From JACVRW01 sp963733885 (lineage in GTDB: Bacteria > Actinomycetota > Thermoleophilia > Solirubrobacterales > Thermoleophilaceae): DNA of 64,000 nucleotides. Both the position numbers and the translations under genes were made by a program. Numbering within the stretch: position 1 is the first letter of the stretch; the number at the start of each line of letters is the position of its first letter. The stretch lies in the NCBI GenBank assembly GCA_963733885.1, contig CAVTES010000007.1, positions 62,001 to 126,000 on the forward strand, given 5' to 3'. Below the pieces are notes generated by a model that searched no databases, was not told the origin of the DNA, and worked only from the letters and a program-made list of their open reading frames with translations. Below are positions 1 to 9,462 of the stretch, piece after piece.

Positions 1-171
1 CTGGTGATCCGGCGAGTCGCAGCGATCCTGGATCTCCCAGGGCTGGGCGCGCTCCCACTCGACGTTGCCGAGGAAGACCTCGCGCGCGGCGCGGTCGGTC
101 GCATAGACGCGGTTCACGCGGCGCCGCCCGCGGAGGGCCTCGCGCACCGGGTTGCGCCCGTAGACGATCAC
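1..171 (-). CDS. rlmB: RlmB/TrmH-family 23S rRNA methyltransferase, N-terminal part (runs off the window)
   Basis: Only the first 57 codons are inside the window, starting at a GTG. The peptide opens with IVYGRNPVREAL and continues with RRVNRVYATDRAA, the L30e-like substrate-binding start of SpoU/TrmH 2'-O-methyltransferases of the RlmB type, which act on 23S rRNA. The SAM-binding knot would lie outside the window. It follows cysS by about 55 bp on the same strand, the usual cysS-rlmB order. TrmH-family members are hard to tell apart from the N-terminus alone, so the rlmB symbol is likely but not certain. An upstream ATG is in another frame and was not used. Confidence 0.8.
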   Translation of the reverse strand, partial: MIVYGRNPVREALRGRRRVNRVYATDRAAREVFLGNVEWERAQPWEIQDRCDSPDHQ

Positions 172-226
172 GCCTCGCGCCTTGACGGCCGAGCGCCGTC
201 CGTCTTCGGGTCGTGGCCGCGGAGCA

Positions 227-1594
<1,368 letters not shown>

Positions 1595-1652
1595 CGGCGC
1601 GAAAGGCTACGCGGAGTACGTGACGGCGGGCGTGGGTGGCAGGATTTGGGCG

Positions 1653-2234
1653 GTGACGGAGGACTTCGTCCTGACCGGCGAGCGAGCTGCGCTCGGCGCG
1701 CTGCGTCGCGGTCACTTGCCCATGTTTGCGCGCTGGATCAACGACCCGGAGGTGCGCCGCGGCCTCGCATACCGCGGGATCGTCAACGAGGACGCCGAGT
1801 TGAAGTGGTACGAGGAGATGACCGAGGCCGGCCGGGCCCCGAGGCCCACGGCCGTCGGCTTCGCGGTGCACGACGCGGCAGACGGCCAGCTTGTGGGCGT
1901 GTGCGGCATCGAGGACATCGACCACCACTTCTCGCGGGCCGAGCTCGGGATCTTCCTCGGCCGGCGACGCGGGACCGGCCTCGGCACGGACGCGACCCGG
2001 CTGGCCCTCGACTGGGCGTTCAACATGCTGGGGCTCCAGAACGTGATGCTCGAGACCTTCGAGTTCAACGAGCAGGCCCGCCGGGCGTACGAGCGGGCCG
2101 GCTTCCGCCTGATCGGCCGCCGCCGCGACGCGGTGAGCGCGCTGGGGCGCCGCTGGGACTCGCTGCTGATGGACGCGACGGCCGACGACTTCGAGAGTCC
2201 CGTGCTGGCGCGGCTGCGGCCGGACACCGCCTAG
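1653..2234 (+). CDS. GNAT-family N-acetyltransferase (RimJ/RimL-like)
   Basis: Predicted acetyl-CoA dependent N-acetyltransferase of 193 residues; the substrate is unknown. The acetyl-CoA pyrophosphate loop is visible as RRGTGLG (about residues 105-111), preceded by the beta-4 strand AELGIFLG, and the fold ends with the usual NEQARRAYERAGF helix. This arrangement matches RimJ/RimL-type enzymes that modify protein N-termini or small amines. The open frame extends back into cysS on the other strand; I chose the GTG at 1653 because AGGA lies 8 bases upstream and the coding core begins there (a second GTG at 1632 is possible). It stands alone between cysS and ispF. Confidence 0.85.
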   Translation: MTEDFVLTGERAALGALRRGHLPMFARWINDPEVRRGLAYRGIVNEDAELKWYEEMTEAGRAPRPTAVGFAVHDAADGQLVGVCGIEDIDHHFSRAELGIFLGRRRGTGLGTDATRLALDWAFNMLGLQNVMLETFEFNEQARRAYERAGFRLIGRRRDAVSALGRRWDSLLMDATADDFESPVLARLRPDTA

Positions 2235-2274
2235 GCGGGGTCGCCGCGGCCACCTCGTGGCCCAAGCCCACGAT

Positions 2275-2312
2275 TGGAACATTGACCGGCCTATAGGGCG
2301 GCAAATGTTCCA
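2275..2312. repeat. Interrupted palindrome with CCTATAGG core, at convergent gene ends
   Basis: Nine-base perfect inverted repeat, TGGAACATT (2275-2283) and AATGTTCCA (2304-2312), enclosing a 20-nt loop that contains TTGACC-like sequence and the 8-bp palindrome CCTATAGG (2290-2297). It sits between the convergent ends of the GNAT gene and ispF, so a bidirectional terminator is the simplest role, although there is no T tract. A related element with different arms but a similar core lies at 12704-12742. Confidence 0.55.
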
Positions 2313-2321
2313 CTCGTTGAA

Positions 2322-2795
2322 TCAGGCGACCGTGGCGATGGCCAAAGCGGCCACTCCCTCGCCGCGGCCGACGAACCCCATCCTCTCTGCTGTCGTGAAC
2401 TTGACGTTCACCGACGCCGCCGGAAGGCCGACCGCCGACGCCAGCGAAGCCCGCATCTCGTCGCGAAACGGGGACAGCCGCGGCGCCTCGCAGACGACGG
2501 TCGCGTCCACGTTGACCGGAGAGAGGTCCTCGGAGCGGAGCAATGCGATAACGGTTCGAAGGAGTGAGAGGGAGTCCGCGTCCTTCCACCGCTCATCGGT
2601 ATCCGGAAAGTGCAGCCCGATGTCCCCCAGCCCGGCTGCGCCCAGCAGGGCGTCAATGACGGCGTGAGTGAGCACGTCGGCGTCGGAATAGCCGGCCAGG
2701 CCCCGCGAAGCGTCCGGCACCCGCACCCCGCCGAGAACCAGCGGCCGGCCCTCGACGAGCGGATGCGAGTCCCAGCCGATCCCGGACCGCGTCAT
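2322..2795 (-). CDS. ispF: 2-C-methyl-D-erythritol 2,4-cyclodiphosphate synthase
   Basis: Fifth step of the MEP isoprenoid pathway: closes CDP-ME 2-phosphate to MEcPP with release of CMP. 157 residues, the usual length for this trimeric metal enzyme. Metal-binding D8 and H10 are in GIGWDSH, H42 is in SDADVLTHAVIDALLGA, and the family motif GDIGLHFPDTD follows. The position usually written DVH is DSH here, a tolerated variant. The start at 2795 overlaps the stop of the PHP gene by 4 nt (ATGA), so translation is probably coupled. It is the last gene of the carD-ispD-PHP-ispF run. Confidence 0.96.
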   Translation of the reverse strand: MTRSGIGWDSHPLVEGRPLVLGGVRVPDASRGLAGYSDADVLTHAVIDALLGAAGLGDIGLHFPDTDERWKDADSLSLLRTVIALLRSEDLSPVNVDATVVCEAPRLSPFRDEMRASLASAVGLPAASVNVKFTTAERMGFVGRGEGVAALAIATVA

Positions 2796-3631
2796 CCGAG
2801 CGGCTCCATCTCCCGCGAGCGCCCCTCGAACACCGCGATCTCCGTGACGCCCAAGCCGTCCAGGAGCTCGAGCGCCCGCTCGTACTCGTAGCCCAGGTGC
2901 TCCGGCAGGTGGGCGTCGCTCGACAGCGCCACCGGCCGGCCCGCGTCCAGGCACATCTCGAGGAATGCGGGCGCCGGGTAGATCTCCGCGGCCGGTTTGC
3001 GCAGCCCCGCAGTGGAGACCTCGACCGCCACGTCGGACTCCGCGATCCCGTCCATGGCCCGCTCGTAGAAGCGGCGCAGGTCGCCCTCCGGCACCGGCAC
3101 CCGGCCCGCGAACACCTTGACCAGGTCCGGGTGGGCCAGGATGTCGAACATCCCCGTGCGGGCGGCCTCGCCGAGCGTCTCGAAGTAGGCGGCCCAGACC
3201 TTCTCCGGGTCCGCCCCGCGCCAGATGTCCCAGGCCGCCCAGTCGGGCTCCCCGTGCACGTCGACGGCGTCGTCGCGCAGGAAGTGGACCGAGCCCACCA
3301 CGTAGTCCCAGTCGCGCGTCTCCAGCAGGTTCTGGAGCCGGTCCTCGCGCCCGGGCAGGAAGTCCGCCTCGATGCCGACCTTGAGCCCGGCGCCGCGCAG
3401 GAAGTCGCAGTACTGGTCGATGTCGTCGTGAGCCCAGTGCCGGTACCAGGGGTGCTGCCACACGTCGAGCGACTGCGCGAAGCGGTGGATGTGCTCTGCC
3501 ACCCCGAGCTCCTCGATCCCGCGCTCCTCTGCCGCCTCGCGGTAGCGCTCGACGTTGCCGGCCGTGAAGTAGCGCTCGGCCGTTGAGCCGTCCTCGTCGG
3601 GACGCAGATGGACGTGGTAGTCGGTCAGCAC
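2792..3631 (-). CDS. PHP-domain phosphoesterase, HisJ/HisK-like (putative histidinol-phosphatase)
   Basis: 279-residue PHP-superfamily metal-dependent phosphoesterase. Motif I is DYHVH (4-8), motif II is AEHIHR (45-50) and the C-terminal metal motif is SSDAH (237-241), all near intact. Overall order and length fit the HisJ/HisK histidinol-phosphatase group, but no his gene is nearby. It overlaps the 3' end of ispD by 7 nt and the start of ispF by 4 nt, placing it inside the MEP operon, so a role on another phosphate ester is possible. The GTG start at 3631 directly precedes the LTDYHVH motif, leaving little choice. Confidence 0.82.
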   Translation of the reverse strand: MLTDYHVHLRPDEDGSTAERYFTAGNVERYREAAEERGIEELGVAEHIHRFAQSLDVWQHPWYRHWAHDDIDQYCDFLRGAGLKVGIEADFLPGREDRLQNLLETRDWDYVVGSVHFLRDDAVDVHGEPDWAAWDIWRGADPEKVWAAYFETLGEAARTGMFDILAHPDLVKVFAGRVPVPEGDLRRFYERAMDGIAESDVAVEVSTAGLRKPAAEIYPAPAFLEMCLDAGRPVALSSDAHLPEHLGYEYERALELLDGLGVTEIAVFEGRSREMEPLG

Positions 3632-4248
3632 CGGTCGCGGAGAAGCGCCTCGGCGAGGCGGAGGTCGGTGGGCGTGGTGACTTTTATGTTGTCGCTCGGG
3701 CCCTCGATCACGCGCACACGCCCACCCGCGGCGACCACGAGCGCCGCCTCATCGGTGGCCGCCGACCCGTCCTCCAGGGCGTTCCGGAGCGCGTCACCGT
3801 TGAACACCTGGGGGGTCTGAGCCGCCCAGAGCGCCACGCGATCGGGTGTGTCCTGGATGAGGCCGCCGGAACGGATGCGGTGAATGGTGTCGGAGACCGG
3901 AGTGGCAGCGATCACTCCCTGCACGTCCTCGAGAGCATCGAGGCACTTCCTCACCAGCCCAGCGGTGACGAGCGGGCGGGCGGCGTCGTGGATGACCACG
4001 ACGGTCGCCTCCGGAGCGGCATCGAGGGCGTTGAGCACCGAGGCGGAACGAGTGGCGCCGCCTTCGACCGATCCCGGGAGGGGGAACGAGGGCGGCGCCG
4101 CCACGACCACTCGAGAGCAGACGGCTGAGAGAGCCTCCACGCTCCACTCCACGAGCGGCCGCCCCGCACAAACGACGAACGCCTTGGGCCGGTCGGCACC
4201 AAGGCGTTCGCCGCTGCCGCCGGCGGGAACGATCCCGACGACGGTCAT
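3625..4248 (-). CDS. ispD: 2-C-methyl-D-erythritol 4-phosphate cytidylyltransferase
   Basis: Third MEP-pathway enzyme, transferring CMP from CTP to MEP. 207 residues, slightly short but complete. The nucleotide-binding loop PAGGSGERLG is at 8-17 with catalytic K22 in RPKAF; HDAARP is at 87-92, TPVSDT at mid-length and KVTTPTDL near the end. It starts 19 bp after carD and overlaps the downstream PHP gene. The neighbours carD and ispF are those commonly seen beside ispD in actinobacteria. Confidence 0.96.
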   Translation of the reverse strand: MTVVGIVPAGGSGERLGADRPKAFVVCAGRPLVEWSVEALSAVCSRVVVAAPPSFPLPGSVEGGATRSASVLNALDAAPEATVVVIHDAARPLVTAGLVRKCLDALEDVQGVIAATPVSDTIHRIRSGGLIQDTPDRVALWAAQTPQVFNGDALRNALEDGSAATDEAALVVAAGGRVRVIEGPSDNIKVTTPTDLRLAEALLRDRC

Positions 4249-4267
4249 AAGTTCGCTGAGGCTGGGA

Positions 4268-4837
4268 CTACGCCGTAGCGGCCGCCCCGTTGCGGCTCGT
4301 GTGTGCGTCGACGATCAAGTCTTCGAGGTGGCTCTCCGCCTCGTCCTCCTCCATGTCGAGCACATACATCAGCTCGGACGCGAGGATCTTCTTGGCGCGG
4401 GTGTACATCTGCTTCTCACCCGTGGAGAGTCCCTTCTCCTGCTCGCGGATCGCAAGATTGCGAACCACCTCGGCGAGCTCGAAGACATCACCGGTCTTGA
4501 TCTTCTCGCGGTTGTGCTTGAAACGCCGGTTCCAATTCTTGGGCATCTGGCTGACGTCGTCGCGGAGGATCGACAGAACCTTCTTGACGTCGTCCTCCCC
4601 GATCACGCGCCGGAGCCCAGCCTTGTCGGCGTTGCAGCACGGGACCATGACGGTCATGTCGTTATGAAGGATCTTGATGGTCAGGTACTCGCGGTTCTCG
4701 CCGAGGACCTCCTTCATCTCCTTCTTGAGGACCTTGCCGGCCCCATGATGGGGATATACGACCTGGTCGCCAATCTCATAGACGGCGGGCTCGCGTGCAA
4801 TCTCGAGGTCCTCGACGTCGAACTCCTGCTCAATCAC
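4268..4837 (-). CDS. carD: CarD-family transcriptional regulator
   Basis: RNA-polymerase-binding regulator that stabilises open promoter complexes, especially at rRNA promoters. The RNAP-interacting Tudor-like domain begins YEIGDQVVYPHHGAGKV, and the DNA-binding helical domain contains the conserved NWNRRFKHN stretch and ends in an ERGLS-type GLSTGEK motif. The GTG at 4837 is the nearest standard start and gives 189 residues, with about 16 residues before the core domain. However, a perfect AGGAGGG (4856-4862) lies 6 nt before an in-frame ATT codon at 4849, while it is 18 nt from this GTG, so the true start may be ATT. A distal ATG at 4894 is also in frame. The start is therefore uncertain; the family is not. 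Confidence 0.95.
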   Translation of the reverse strand: MIEQEFDVEDLEIAREPAVYEIGDQVVYPHHGAGKVLKKEMKEVLGENREYLTIKILHNDMTVMVPCCNADKAGLRRVIGEDDVKKVLSILRDDVSQMPKNWNRRFKHNREKIKTGDVFELAEVVRNLAIREQEKGLSTGEKQMYTRAKKILASELMYVLDMEEDEAESHLEDLIVDAHTSRNGAAATA

Positions 4838-4855
4838 TGCGTCGCTAATGATGTT

Positions 4856-4862
4856 CCCTCCT
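4856..4862 (-). promoter_or_regulatory. Shine-Dalgarno sequence of carD
   Basis: AGGAGGG read on the minus strand, the strongest ribosome-binding site seen in this part of the window. The 6-nt spacing leads to an ATT codon (4849-4847), not to ATG, GTG or TTG. Confidence 0.6.
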
Positions 4863-4870
4863 ACGCGTAG

Positions 4871-4887
4871 CGGCGCCCCGGGCGCCG
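4871..4887. repeat. GC hairpin between disA and carD
   Basis: Perfect 7-bp inverted repeat CGGCGCC-CCG-GGCGCCG, 9 nt downstream of the disA stop and 8 nt upstream of the carD Shine-Dalgarno. It could weaken read-through from disA or fold in the carD leader. There is no T tract, so it is not a classical intrinsic terminator. Confidence 0.45.
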
Positions 4888-4896
4888 TTCTCATTG

Positions 4897-6006
4897 TCAG
4901 GTTTGCAGATATCGGTCCACGAGGTTGATCTCCTGCAGACGGCGAAGGCCCTCGCGGATGTCCTTCGCGCGCATGTCGCCGACCCCCTCCACCGACTCCA
5001 GCTCGGGGTCGGTGGCGGCGAGGATCTCGTCCAGCCCGGTGAACTCGCGCACAATCGATTGCACCACCATCTTCGGGAGGCGCGGAATGCGCCCCAGGAT
5101 GCGGTGCCCGCGTGGCGAGGCGGGATGGTCGAGGGTGTTGAGCTTGCGGTCGTAGCCGAGCAGCTCGGCCAGGCGACCGAAGTCGAGCAAGTCCTGGTGC
5201 GGCAGGCGCGCCAGCGAGTCCAGCACCATGGCGAAGCCCTCCTCGGAAGGCTCCACGATGTAGTCGCGGACGAGGGCGGACTTGTCCGCCGCCACGCCCA
5301 CCATCGTCTCCTCCAGCTGCATCTCGATCAGCCGTCCCTCGGCCCCGAGCTCGACGATGTAGCGCTCGATCTCGACGGCCATGCGCGTGACGAGCTCCGC
5401 GCGCTGGAGCACCGTGAGCACGTCGTGCAACGTGACGCCGCCCTCGAACTCGAGCGCCGTGAGGCGGGTCGAGACCTGGTCGAGGCGGCTGCGGTACTTG
5501 TCGAGGGTGGCCAGCGCCTGGTTGGCCTTGGCCAGCACGACGGGGATGTCTTCGAGGATGTACTTGGCGCCGTCGAGGTAGATCGCGACGACGTTGCGGC
5601 TGGCCGAGATCGCGATCACGAGGGCGTCCGTCTGCTTCGAGACTCGCTCCGCAGTCCGGTGGCGGGTGCCGGTCTCGAGCGAGAGGATCGTCGGATCCGG
5701 CATAAGCTGCACGTTGGCCCAGAGGATCTTCGTGCCGTTCGAGGCGAGGACGATCGCCCCGTCCATCTTGGCGAGCTGGTAGAGCAAGGCTGGCGTGTAA
5801 TCGACGTCCAGCTTCACCCCTCCCGACAGCAGGAAGCTCAGCTCCTCCGACTCCCCGATGCAGACGAGGGCGCCGGTCCTGCCCTGGACGATGCTGTCTA
5901 GACCCTCACGAACCGCCGTGCCGGGCGCCACCATCTCCAGGGCCCGGACGAGCCTTGGTTCCTGCCGGGCTTCGAGCTCCGCTACGTCGTCCCCGGCATA
6001 CAGCAT
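4897..6006 (-). CDS. disA: Diadenylate cyclase / DNA integrity scanning protein DisA
   Basis: Octameric enzyme making cyclic di-AMP from two ATP while scanning DNA. From the ATG at 6006 it has 369 residues, family length. The DAC active site shows MDGAIVL (DGA at 82-84) and GTRHRTAE (113-120); the C-terminal part ends with a helix-hairpin-helix segment (SVEGVGDMRAKDIREGL). An in-frame TTG at 6015 would add three residues. Cyclic di-AMP typically controls potassium uptake and wall stress, which fits the neighbouring penicillin-binding protein gene. The usual partner radA lies just beyond that gene. Confidence 0.96.
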   Translation of the reverse strand: MLYAGDDVAELEARQEPRLVRALEMVAPGTAVREGLDSIVQGRTGALVCIGESEELSFLLSGGVKLDVDYTPALLYQLAKMDGAIVLASNGTKILWANVQLMPDPTILSLETGTRHRTAERVSKQTDALVIAISASRNVVAIYLDGAKYILEDIPVVLAKANQALATLDKYRSRLDQVSTRLTALEFEGGVTLHDVLTVLQRAELVTRMAVEIERYIVELGAEGRLIEMQLEETMVGVAADKSALVRDYIVEPSEEGFAMVLDSLARLPHQDLLDFGRLAELLGYDRKLNTLDHPASPRGHRILGRIPRLPKMVVQSIVREFTGLDEILAATDPELESVEGVGDMRAKDIREGLRRLQEINLVDRYLQT

Positions 6007-6075
6007 GAACGTCAATTCTACGTGAATCGACGGGAGTTCGCGCCGTTTCTGGACTTTTGCAGGACTTTTATCCGC

Positions 6076-7995
6076 TCAGGGGCCCGAATCGAGGGCCTCG
6101 AGGAAGGCCGCCGCGAGGGGGGCTGCGACGGTTCCCCCGGCGCGGCCGTTCTCGACCAGAACGGCGACCGCGATGTCACGCCGATAGGCGATGAACCAGG
6201 CGTGCGTGGGCGGCGGATTTCCGCTTCCGTACTCGGCCGTGCCGCTTTTGCCTGCCGGCGCGCCGGGGACCGCGGCGAGGGCAGTGCCGGTGCCGGACGT
6301 GACAACGGAGCGCATCAGCCCGGCCAGCGTGTCCCGCTCGCCCGGCGGCAGGCGCGGCCCGGTGCGGCGCGGATCGGAGGCGAGCAGGCGTGGCGCGTGC
6401 CAGCGCCCGGCGGCGACGGCGGCCGCCACCCCGGCCATCGACATCGGGCTGGCCAGGATCTCGTGCTGGCCGATCATCGCCGCGGCTCGCTCCACGCCAC
6501 TCCGGCCAGGCGGCACCTGAGCGGCCGGCGCCGGGAGCGGCAGGCTCCGGAGGCTCCGCCCGAGGCCGTAGTCGCGGCCCGCCCCGGTGAGGGCGGTGGG
6601 CGCGAGGCGGTCCGCCAGGCTGATGAAGGCGGTGTTGCAAGACTGCGCGAAGTCCTGGCTGAAGGGCACAGGGCCCGCGGCGCTCCCCTCGAAGTTGCGG
6701 AAGCTCCTGCCCTCGACCGTGATGGTGGGCGGGCAGTTGACGATTTCGTTCGTCCTGAGCCCGGCGCGCAGCAGGGCCGCCGTGCTCACCACCTTGAAGG
6801 TCGAGCCGGGCGGATAGCGACCCTCGATCGCGCGGTCGAAGCTCGAGTCGGTCGGACGGTTGGCCACGCCCAGCAGGTCGCCCGTCGACGGCTGGACCGC
6901 CACCAGGGCAGTCTCGTCGCTGCGGCCCGACAGCGCTCGCTCGGCGGCCAGCTGAACACGGACGTCGAGGGTGGTGCGCAGCGGACGGCCGCTCCGGCCG
7001 TCGCGCTCGAACAGGGTCTCGAACGCGACGCCCTCGGCGCTCCGCATCACGACGCGGCGGTCCGGGGTGCCGGCCAGGCGGCGCTCGAAGCGGGCCTGGA
7101 GCCCCCACTGGCCGACCTGGTCGCCGGCCGCGTAGGCCGGTCCGAGACGCTCGAGCTGCTCGGCGGTGGCGGGCGCGACGGTGCCGACCAGCGCCCGGGC
7201 GAACTCCCTGGTGGGCGCCAGCGGGGCGGTCCCGTCGAGCGAGGTGACATCGGGCACCGATGAGAGCTCGGCCTCGAGAGCGGCGTAGTCCTCGTTGCGG
7301 AGCACGATCGCCTCCACGAACTGCTGCGGGCCGCCACTGCGAAGCTGGCGCAGGATCGGCCCCGCGTCCACCTCGAGTACTCGGGCGAGCCCGCTGGCCG
7401 TGGCCCGCGGATTGTCGACCTCGCTCACCACGGCGCCGACGCGCTTGACCGGGCGCTGCTCCACGATCGTCCGGCCGGCGCGGTCGAGGATCGGGGCGCG
7501 CTCGGGGAGCTCGCGGGTGGTGCCGAGCCGCTCGTTGTCGCGCAGCTTGGGGTGGACGAGCGTGACCGTCCAGCGCACCTTCCACTCGTCGTCCACCTTG
7601 CGGAGCGGCACGCGCACGTCGTAGGCATACGGGCCGATGCCCGGAACGTTCCAGCGCAGGCGGACCCGGGCGTGGGCCCGGTCGCCGTCCTCGGACGTCT
7701 CGAGCGTCTCGGTCTCGAGCCGCGCCCCGTCGAGGCCCGCGCGGTTGGCGACGAGGGCCGCGGCCGCCGTTCGCGGCGCGTCGGTGTGCCGGGCGGCGGC
7801 GCGGTCGCGTCCTTCGGACCATTCGGTCAGGAACGGGTCGAGGGCGTCGGAAGGCTCGGGCTGGTTGGCGCTCCGCACGAAGACGATCGCAAGGCCGGCG
7901 ACGAGCAGGAATACGGCAAAGATGACGACCGGAAGCTGTCGGTTGCGACGGCGTCTGGGGCGCGGTGGAGGGAGTGTCGGGCGCCCGGAGGTCAA
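6076..7995 (-). CDS. Class B penicillin-binding protein with NTF2-like N-terminal domain
   Basis: Membrane-anchored D,D-transpeptidase that cross-links peptidoglycan, 639 residues. A basic cytoplasmic tail (11-20) precedes one transmembrane helix (22-41), then an NTF2/MecA_N-like domain (about 50-150), a dimerisation region and the transpeptidase domain. Catalytic motifs are STFK (398-401), SCN (452-454) and KSG (583-585), all present. The architecture resembles the MecA/PBP2a-like group common in actinobacteria; resistance cannot be inferred from that. The start is a TTG at 7995 with no obvious Shine-Dalgarno, so the first few residues are uncertain. It separates radA from disA. Confidence 0.92.
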   Translation of the reverse strand: MTSGRPTLPPPRPRRRRNRQLPVVIFAVFLLVAGLAIVFVRSANQPEPSDALDPFLTEWSEGRDRAAARHTDAPRTAAAALVANRAGLDGARLETETLETSEDGDRAHARVRLRWNVPGIGPYAYDVRVPLRKVDDEWKVRWTVTLVHPKLRDNERLGTTRELPERAPILDRAGRTIVEQRPVKRVGAVVSEVDNPRATASGLARVLEVDAGPILRQLRSGGPQQFVEAIVLRNEDYAALEAELSSVPDVTSLDGTAPLAPTREFARALVGTVAPATAEQLERLGPAYAAGDQVGQWGLQARFERRLAGTPDRRVVMRSAEGVAFETLFERDGRSGRPLRTTLDVRVQLAAERALSGRSDETALVAVQPSTGDLLGVANRPTDSSFDRAIEGRYPPGSTFKVVSTAALLRAGLRTNEIVNCPPTITVEGRSFRNFEGSAAGPVPFSQDFAQSCNTAFISLADRLAPTALTGAGRDYGLGRSLRSLPLPAPAAQVPPGRSGVERAAAMIGQHEILASPMSMAGVAAAVAAGRWHAPRLLASDPRRTGPRLPPGERDTLAGLMRSVVTSGTGTALAAVPGAPAGKSGTAEYGSGNPPPTHAWFIAYRRDIAVAVLVENGRAGGTVAAPLAAAFLEALDSGP

Positions 7996-8016
7996 GCGAT
8001 CGAGGCTAGCGAAGGG

Positions 8017-9381
8017 TTATGCGGCGCGGGCTCGGGCGTGTCCCTTCATCGCTTGCAGCGCGTCCGGGAGCGCCACCACGCGCTCGCCCGGGCAGACCAC
8101 CGCCTCCAGCCCGAACTTCCTCGCCTCGGCCAAGCGCCGCTCCGCGTGCGCCACGTGTCGCAGCTCTCCGGTCAGCCCCAGCTCGCCGAACGCGGCCAGC
8201 GGCCGCCCGTTCGCGCCCGGCTCCAAGCCCTTCGCCGCCGACGCCAGCGCCAGCGCGATCGCCAGGTCCGCGCCGGGCTCGTCCACACGCACGCCGCCGG
8301 CCACGGAGACGAAGACGTCGCTCGCCCCTAGCGCGATCCCGCCGTGCCGCGCGAGCACGGCGAGCACCAGCGCCAGCCGGTTGCGGTCGACGCCGTTGGC
8401 GACGCGGCGCGGCGGCACCAGCTCGCTCGGCGCCACCAGGGCCTGCACCTCGACCAGCAGAGGCCGCGACCCCTCCATCGCGCAGAGCACCACCGAGCCG
8501 GGCGCCCTGGTCGCCTCGGAGACGAAGCGCGCCGAGGCGTCCTCCACCTCCACCAGTCCCTGGTCGCGCATCTCGAACACGCCCGCCTCGTTGGTCGAGC
8601 CGAAGCGGTTCTTGAGCGCCCGCAGCGTGCGGTACGTGCGTTCGCGCTCGCCCTCGAAGGAGAGCACGCAGTCGACCAGGTGCTCGAGCACCCGCGGTCC
8701 CGCCAGCGACCCCTCCTTGGTGACGTGTCCGACCAGCAGCGTCGCGATCCCCCGCTCCTTGGCGACGCGCATCACCCGGCCCGCCACCTCGCGGACCTGG
8801 CCGACCGATCCCGGTGCGCCGCTCAGGGCGGGGTCGTAGAGCACCTGCACCGAGTCGATCACGCAGGCCTCCGGGCGCTCGGCCTCCAGCGTGGCGAGCA
8901 CGGCCTCGAGGTCCGTCTCGGCGACGATGGGCACGCCGAGCGCGCCGCTGCCGAGCCGCTCCGCCCGCAACTTGACCTGCGCCGCCGACTCCTCGCCCGA
9001 GACGTAGAGCACCCTGTGCCCGGCGGCGGCCAGGTTGCCGAGCGCGCCGGTGGTGAGCGTGGACTTGCCGATCCCCGGCGACCCGCCGAGCAGCACGAGC
9101 GAGCCGGGCACGAGCCCTCCCCCGAGCACGCGGTCGAGCTCGCCGATGCCGGTCGACAGGCGGTCGACCCTGGGCGTCTCCACCTCCCGGAGGCGGACGG
9201 GGCGCAGGGCGCCGGCACGTGCGCCGCGGGCCAAACCGTTGCCACGGCCGGCGGCGGCCGGTGGGACCCGCCTCTCTTCGGCGAGCGTGTTCCACCGGCC
9301 GCAGCCCGGACAGCGCCCGTGCCACTTCGGGCTCTCGTGCCCGCACTCGGAGCAGGCGTACACGGCGGCGGAGCGAGCCAT
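8017..9381 (-). CDS. radA: DNA repair protein RadA (Sms)
   Basis: Branch-migration ATPase related to RecA and Lon, 454 residues. Four-cysteine zinc finger C10/C13/C24/C27, Walker A GGSPGIGKST (99-108), the RadA signature KNRFGSTNE near residue 258, and a C-terminal Lon-protease-like domain that lacks a protease active site in the family. It supports recombination and replication-fork repair. It begins the minus-strand radA-PBP-disA-carD-ispD-PHP-ispF run and is divergent from a nuclease gene starting about 80 bp away. Confidence 0.97.
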   Translation of the reverse strand: MARSAAVYACSECGHESPKWHGRCPGCGRWNTLAEERRVPPAAAGRGNGLARGARAGALRPVRLREVETPRVDRLSTGIGELDRVLGGGLVPGSLVLLGGSPGIGKSTLTTGALGNLAAAGHRVLYVSGEESAAQVKLRAERLGSGALGVPIVAETDLEAVLATLEAERPEACVIDSVQVLYDPALSGAPGSVGQVREVAGRVMRVAKERGIATLLVGHVTKEGSLAGPRVLEHLVDCVLSFEGERERTYRTLRALKNRFGSTNEAGVFEMRDQGLVEVEDASARFVSEATRAPGSVVLCAMEGSRPLLVEVQALVAPSELVPPRRVANGVDRNRLALVLAVLARHGGIALGASDVFVSVAGGVRVDEPGADLAIALALASAAKGLEPGANGRPLAAFGELGLTGELRHVAHAERRLAEARKFGLEAVVCPGERVVALPDALQAMKGHARARAA

Positions 9382-9462
9382 ACCCCGAGGCTAAGCGGCA
9401 AGGAGGACGGCTTCGCCCCGGTCTTGCGATCCGTCCGACCCGGAGGGTTCCATCGGTCGTTC

